This document shows positions 23,241 to 27,147 of a stretch of 27,147 bases of DNA, piece by piece (positions within the stretch are counted from its first letter, which is position 1; each line of letters begins with the position of its first letter). The stretch covers positions 1 through 27,147 of the forward strand of contig DDBO01000225.1 of assembly GCA_002332755.1 (NCBI GenBank). The letters are read 5' to 3'. Position numbers and translations under genes: made by a program. The stretch comes from Bacteroidales bacterium UBA2030 (GTDB lineage Bacteria; Bacteroidota; Bacteroidia; Bacteroidales; TTA-H9). The notes under the pieces are model-generated. The model was not told the DNA's origin. It did not search any database and saw nothing but the letters and a program-made list of their open reading frames with translations.

Positions 23241-23248
23241 ATAGGTTA

Positions 23249-26200
23249 TTAATTAAGGGTAAGTTTTGCTGAAGAAATCAACCGGTTGCTTTCAAACAAT
23301 TGAACCAGGTAAATGCCCGGTTTCAGTGCCTTGCAATCGATAAAAGTAAGCCGGTTGGCTGAAGTCTTTTGGCGTATCAGTGTTCTTCCTTCGATATTGG
23401 TAATTCTGATTTCCTGCTTAGCCGAAATATATCCGGTTTCAACCAGGAAATAGTTGTGGGCAGGATTGGGAAAAACTTTCAGGGTCTTATCCCTGGGTTG
23501 ATTAGATAAGAGGGAGGTTCCTATTTTTATTCGTTTCCCTGATTTCTGCATATTGGGCATCAGAATGGGTTCGTCATAAATAGTCCACGATTTATCAATA
23601 AGCAGATTCCGGGCAAAAGCAGCAGGCTGGCTACTAACGCTTACTGAAATTTCAACGAGTAGGTTTAGCAATACAGAGTCAGATTTTGAGAGTTTAAATG
23701 GATTGACAAACAAACTGTCTAGAGCTGAAATCAGTACCCGGAGGCCGTTTATATCATCTGTTTGCAAGGTATTAATAGCCATATTAGCATTTAAAGCATC
23801 AAGGGTAGCTAAGGCTTGCACAAAAGCTCCTTCTGTGGCCTGGAGGATGGCACGCTGCCTTTGGGATTCATAAGTGTTTACATCATTGAGAAACTCAATG
23901 ATCGAATCATTGTCAATACCCCCAATACTATCCGTTAAATAGTATCTTACAATGTTATTGAAATGTTGGTCTTTCTTCTGCAACCAGAGAGCCAATTCAG
24001 ACTCCATAATTTCTTTGGCACTCACAAGGGTATCGCCAGAAAGAATTTCATTCCACATCGCCTCGGGTAATGGTTCAATCCTGTTTTCCAAAGCATTAAG
24101 TAATTCGTCAGACTTAGCCGACTGCGAATTAGCCACCATAATGTCCCTGATCATGGGATTGTTGATAACCTCTTCTTTTTCTATGGCCTGTTTGATAACA
24201 CTATCACTCAAATAGGGCGATAAAGCTATTAAATCCTGATAAAGGTCAACAGCCTGTTCAGGAAAGCTACTCTGCACATTGGCAAGCAATGCCTCGGTAT
24301 TTCCTCCGTCTACCAATAGGTTGAGGCTGTCTTCGATCAGCGAAGCCGTTTCTGCAGCGATTTCCATTTCGTATTTATCTTCTGGTAGCCCGCTTCCATC
24401 CAAGGTCGAAGGACAAGAAATCTCTTTGTTATAACTTGTTCCTGGAGCCTGAATTGGCGTTACATTTAGTCGAGGATAAGGTATTAGCTTAACTTCGGGG
24501 TAAGGAGAAGAAGCATGATGAAAATAATTTACAGGATGGGCCTGGTTAGCGAAATTATAGACAGCCGCGCCGGTTACGGTAAAGGAATTGCCGGCAGGGG
24601 CAGTGTTACTACCTTGGTTGTAAGCAATTCCCGAGTTGGGATTGAGGCTACCTGAGACGGTTACAAGGATATCGTAGCTGTTATTGGTAAAATCATTGCA
24701 CTTATAGCATAAACCGGTAGTTGTAGAACCTTTGTTTTCGTCTTGAGCCATGGTGGCAATCCACAAATTTTTAAACAGGTTGTTATATACCAGATTATTG
24801 TCGGGGCCGGATTTATTAATGATCAGGCCAAGTCCTTTTTGTGTGGTATTTTCGGAGTTAAAAGTGTTTGCTTCAATGTGGTAGCCAGTACATTGGTCAA
24901 GATAAAAACCATAGGTTTTAGGAGTGGATGTTTCACGTTCAGGAAAAGGTTTGATGTAATTTCGGGTCAATGTGGCATAATTTAAGGCACCTAAATAGAG
25001 ACCCCGATAATTTAATTTGAAATCTGCACGGTCAATTGAAACAACTCTGGCAGGCCCGGTTGAAAGAGCATAGACACCTCTATATAGGTTATTAAATGTC
25101 GAATGTTTGTAACTGTTTTCTGGGCATGGGCAAATATTTTGAAGACAAGTTGGCCCAATCAATATATCAGAGTTTATTGCATAAATTCCGCTCCCCAGGT
25201 TTTCTGGTTGAGTAATATTTCCCCGACCAGTTGCATTCTCAAAAATACAACCATTGAACTTAACATTAGTGATTCCTGTAAGTTTTACAAAATAGTCTGG
25301 TAAAGAATTGTATGAATAGCTTGCTGTGGTTTGGAATGTACAATTGGTAAAACTGCTCAGGCTACTTTGGCTGTAAGGTTGAATTTGAATAGCCGTTTTA
25401 TTATTGATAAAATTTGCATTAATGGCAATAATAATACCCCCACTGTAATTTTCCATTGGTATGCTATTTTCATCATCAGGGATTCGGGTAGTGTTTATCC
25501 CACAGATGGCATTTTCAATAGTACCACCATTAATAATACGAATTACTCCTTGATTAGATAGGGGTATTTGTGGTAAGCTGCTATTGCCCCAAACTTCTAT
25601 GCCTCTCCAGTACCTGCCCCTATCAAGATTGGTTATTTTCCCTCCATCAATGCAAAGTTCTCCCCCTCTTTTTACAATAATTCGGCACCGATCCGAGACT
25701 TTAAGGGTCCCCTTCACAGTTAATTTTGCACCACTTTCAATTTCAAGTCCGCATATAATAGCATCATCGTTCAACCAGGTCTCGTTACCAGTGATAACAA
25801 TAGGTGCGCAGTTTACTGCTTTTTGAAGAGCCTTGAATATGTTTAATCTTCCCGTACCAACCATTCCGGGATAATTTGCTGCATCTACAATGGGATCAGT
25901 GGTAGATTTCAGGAAGTACTCGATTTCTCCGGGAGTAAAGTTCTTGTCGATTGATTTAATTAAAGAGACTGCCCCGGCTACGATAGGCGATGAAAACGAT
26001 GTTCCTGAGTATGCATGCCAAAAGGGCCATGTTGTGTTACTGCAATGTGTTTGTGCCGCTCCCATGAGTTCATAACCCGGGGCACAAAGGTCCACTTCAG
26101 GAAAATGGCTGTGTGTTTCTTCTTTCAAGTGGTTTGGTGAAGAGTTGAAATAGTAATGTTTGTCGTCAATGCCTGTACTACTTACAATGATGACCCTGTC

Positions 26201-27127
26201 GTCGTAGGAAGGATGAAATGGGTAAAAAGGTAGATAACCTCCGGAACTATTAGAATTATTATGCCCGCCCAGTCCATTTCCCGCAGGCACTACGATAACT
26301 GTACCATTGTCTAGTATTTCTCTGACTATAAGTTCTTCTCCTGATTCTGGGTGGGGTATTGTGTCTATTCCTCCATTTGCACAGGAAACAAGCACATCAG
26401 CGCCCATAACGGTAGATGCATGTAAAGCTTTATTTAAAAAGTCAACTCTTTCCATCGGTGAAAAGTATGCAATAATCTTAGTTTTAAAGCCTACCGATGC
26501 ATATATTCCATTGGGAGTTTGTCCTGTTTCTGCGGTTTCTCCTGATGCGAAGCCCGCAACAGTTGTACCGTGACCATCTAAATATTCGCAGTGAAATGGG
26601 TCTAAGCTAACAGGATCATAGGGGTAAAGGATTTCTGTTATCAGGTCAGGATGTTGATTGTCGATTCCTATGTCGATTACTGCAATTTTTACATCAGGAT
26701 TTCCCCGGGTAATATCCCAGGCATGATCGGCTTCAATTTTTTTGAGATGCCATAGCCAATCATTAGCATGAGCTACCCACATCCAGTCAGTAGGGTCATA
26801 AACCATGACTGTATCACTGCGGCTGGGTTTTAAGAGGTTGTAGAATTTATTGCCAAATTGTGAATTTAACTCCCTGAATAATGTGTCAATGTTGAAAGGC
26901 TGATGTGCAACTAATTCGTGTATTTGATGGAGTTCGCGGGTCCGGGCAAAGGGATATGCCTTTTTAAAGGTATGGATTCCATGTTTTGTAAGCCACGAGC
27001 TTAATTCCTGATTTGCAGAGTGCTTGCTGTCGGCCAGTTCATACATCGTTGTGTCTTTCACCCATAGCCAACAAATGGTATCAACACTGTTCTGTGCATT
27101 TAATGATGTTATCCCGAAGGCCGTCAT
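23249..27127 (-). CDS. Subtilisin-family (S8) protease with beta-helix region and T9SS sorting domain (5' end uncertain)
   Basis: At least 1292 aa. A propeptide-like N-terminal region (about 15-110) precedes the S8 domain (about 130-440). The catalytic triad is Asp152 in VIDIGID (150-156, DIG instead of the usual DTG/DSG), His186 in GHGTTVAG (185-192) and Ser377 in GTSFSSP (375-381). The oxyanion Asn284 lies in PAGNG (281-285). Residues about 445-860 resemble a right-handed parallel beta-helix with short Asn-rich turns. A helical region covers about 915-1180. The sorting domain (about 1216-1292) begins KVFPNPAHNY. The first visible ATG leaves only MTAFGITSLNAQ, too short and uncharged for a complete signal peptide. 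The frame stays open through the upstream TA tract to the window edge, so the true start may lie outside. Confidence 0.88.
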   Translation of the reverse strand: MTAFGITSLNAQNSVDTICWLWVKDTTMYELADSKHSANQELSSWLTKHGIHTFKKAYPFARTRELHQIHELVAHQPFNIDTLFRELNSQFGNKFYNLLKPSRSDTVMVYDPTDWMWVAHANDWLWHLKKIEADHAWDITRGNPDVKIAVIDIGIDNQHPDLITEILYPYDPVSLDPFHCEYLDGHGTTVAGFASGETAETGQTPNGIYASVGFKTKIIAYFSPMERVDFLNKALHASTVMGADVLVSCANGGIDTIPHPESGEELIVREILDNGTVIVVPAGNGLGGHNNSNSSGGYLPFYPFHPSYDDRVIIVSSTGIDDKHYYFNSSPNHLKEETHSHFPEVDLCAPGYELMGAAQTHCSNTTWPFWHAYSGTSFSSPIVAGAVSLIKSIDKNFTPGEIEYFLKSTTDPIVDAANYPGMVGTGRLNIFKALQKAVNCAPIVITGNETWLNDDAIICGLEIESGAKLTVKGTLKVSDRCRIIVKRGGELCIDGGKITNLDRGRYWRGIEVWGNSSLPQIPLSNQGVIRIINGGTIENAICGINTTRIPDDENSIPMENYSGGIIIAINANFINNKTAIQIQPYSQSSLSSFTNCTFQTTASYSYNSLPDYFVKLTGITNVKFNGCIFENATGRGNITQPENLGSGIYAINSDILIGPTCLQNICPCPENSYKHSTFNNLYRGVYALSTGPARVVSIDRADFKLNYRGLYLGALNYATLTRNYIKPFPERETSTPKTYGFYLDQCTGYHIEANTFNSENTTQKGLGLIINKSGPDNNLVYNNLFKNLWIATMAQDENKGSTTTGLCYKCNDFTNNSYDILVTVSGSLNPNSGIAYNQGSNTAPAGNSFTVTGAAVYNFANQAHPVNYFHHASSPYPEVKLIPYPRLNVTPIQAPGTSYNKEISCPSTLDGSGLPEDKYEMEIAAETASLIEDSLNLLVDGGNTEALLANVQSSFPEQAVDLYQDLIALSPYLSDSVIKQAIEKEEVINNPMIRDIMVANSQSAKSDELLNALENRIEPLPEAMWNEILSGDTLVSAKEIMESELALWLQKKDQHFNNIVRYYLTDSIGGIDNDSIIEFLNDVNTYESQRQRAILQATEGAFVQALATLDALNANMAINTLQTDDINGLRVLISALDSLFVNPFKLSKSDSVLLNLLVEISVSVSSQPAAFARNLLIDKSWTIYDEPILMPNMQKSGKRIKIGTSLLSNQPRDKTLKVFPNPAHNYFLVETGYISAKQEIRITNIEGRTLIRQKTSANRLTFIDCKALKPGIYLVQLFESNRLISSAKLTLN

Positions 27128-27128
27128 A

Positions 27129-27147
27129 ATATATATATATATATATA
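27129..27147. repeat. (TA)n dinucleotide tract at the window end
   Basis: An uninterrupted AT/TA dinucleotide run of 19 bases (9.5 units) reaches the last base of the window, starting 2 bp upstream of the first visible protease ATG. Its full length is unknown because the sequence ends inside it. TA repeats contain no stop codon in any frame, so the tract could be coding or part of the promoter/leader. Confidence 0.9.

Noticed and set aside
1..27147. CRISPR arrays, tRNA or rRNA genes, insertion sequences, prophage or defence genes.
   Set aside because: No regularly spaced repeats, transposase or integrase motifs or structural RNA signatures were seen; the coding content is accounted for by core and secreted-protein genes.

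Overview
The window is chromosomal DNA from a member of the Bacteroidota. Several features point there: two adjacent surface proteins end in type IX secretion (T9SS) sorting domains with the FPNPA motif; FtsZ ends in a DNPD-type tail; MraY carries a long internal insertion; and an OlsB-like N-acyltransferase sits next to a PlsC-like O-acyltransferase, the arrangement known for glycine-lipid synthesis in Bacteroides. The genus cannot be read from the sequence. MurE carries a DNPR motif, so the peptidoglycan is predicted to contain meso-diaminopimelate.

Layout. (1) 1-125: the end of a biotinyl/lipoyl carrier gene on the plus strand, closed by a strong hairpin shared with the convergent engB gene. 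(2) 139-2616, minus strand: a compact three-gene operon, O-acyltransferase > N-acyltransferase > engB. (3) 2617-2876: a divergent regulatory region with GTG-containing repeats in front of mraZ and a 14-bp element repeated in inverted orientation facing both genes. (4) 2877-18465, plus strand: a full Bacteroidota-type division and cell-wall (dcw) cluster: mraZ, rsmH, ftsL-like, ftsI, murE, mraY, murD, ftsW, murG, murC, ftsQ, ftsA, ftsZ. Up to ftsA, genes overlap by 4 bp or are separated by at most 12 bp, so they probably form one transcription unit; ftsZ follows a 94-bp gap. murF, murB and ddl are not in the cluster. (5) 18504-21363, plus strand: yqeY, a MOSC protein, a MogA-like molybdopterin adenylyltransferase, a GNAT acetyltransferase, an HD-domain protein and an FtsB/DivIC-like protein. 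(6) 21412 to the right end, minus strand: two T9SS cargo proteins, a 592-aa probable beta-propeller-like protein and a subtilisin-family protease of at least 1292 aa, separated by a strong hairpin. The window stops inside a (TA)n tract just before the first visible ATG of the protease.

How it works together. RsmH modifies 16S rRNA. MurE, MurD and MurC build the UDP-MurNAc-peptide, MraY and MurG make lipid I and lipid II, and FtsW and FtsI polymerise and cross-link septal wall. FtsL, FtsQ and the FtsB-like protein form the predicted divisome regulator, and FtsA and FtsZ form the ring. Most of the window is ordinary core-genome content. I do not see a convincing undescribed system. The observations most worth checking are the divergent mraZ/acyltransferase control region, the (TA)n tract at the protease 5' end, placement of a divisome gene in a molybdenum-cofactor operon, and the GC-rich segment in murE.
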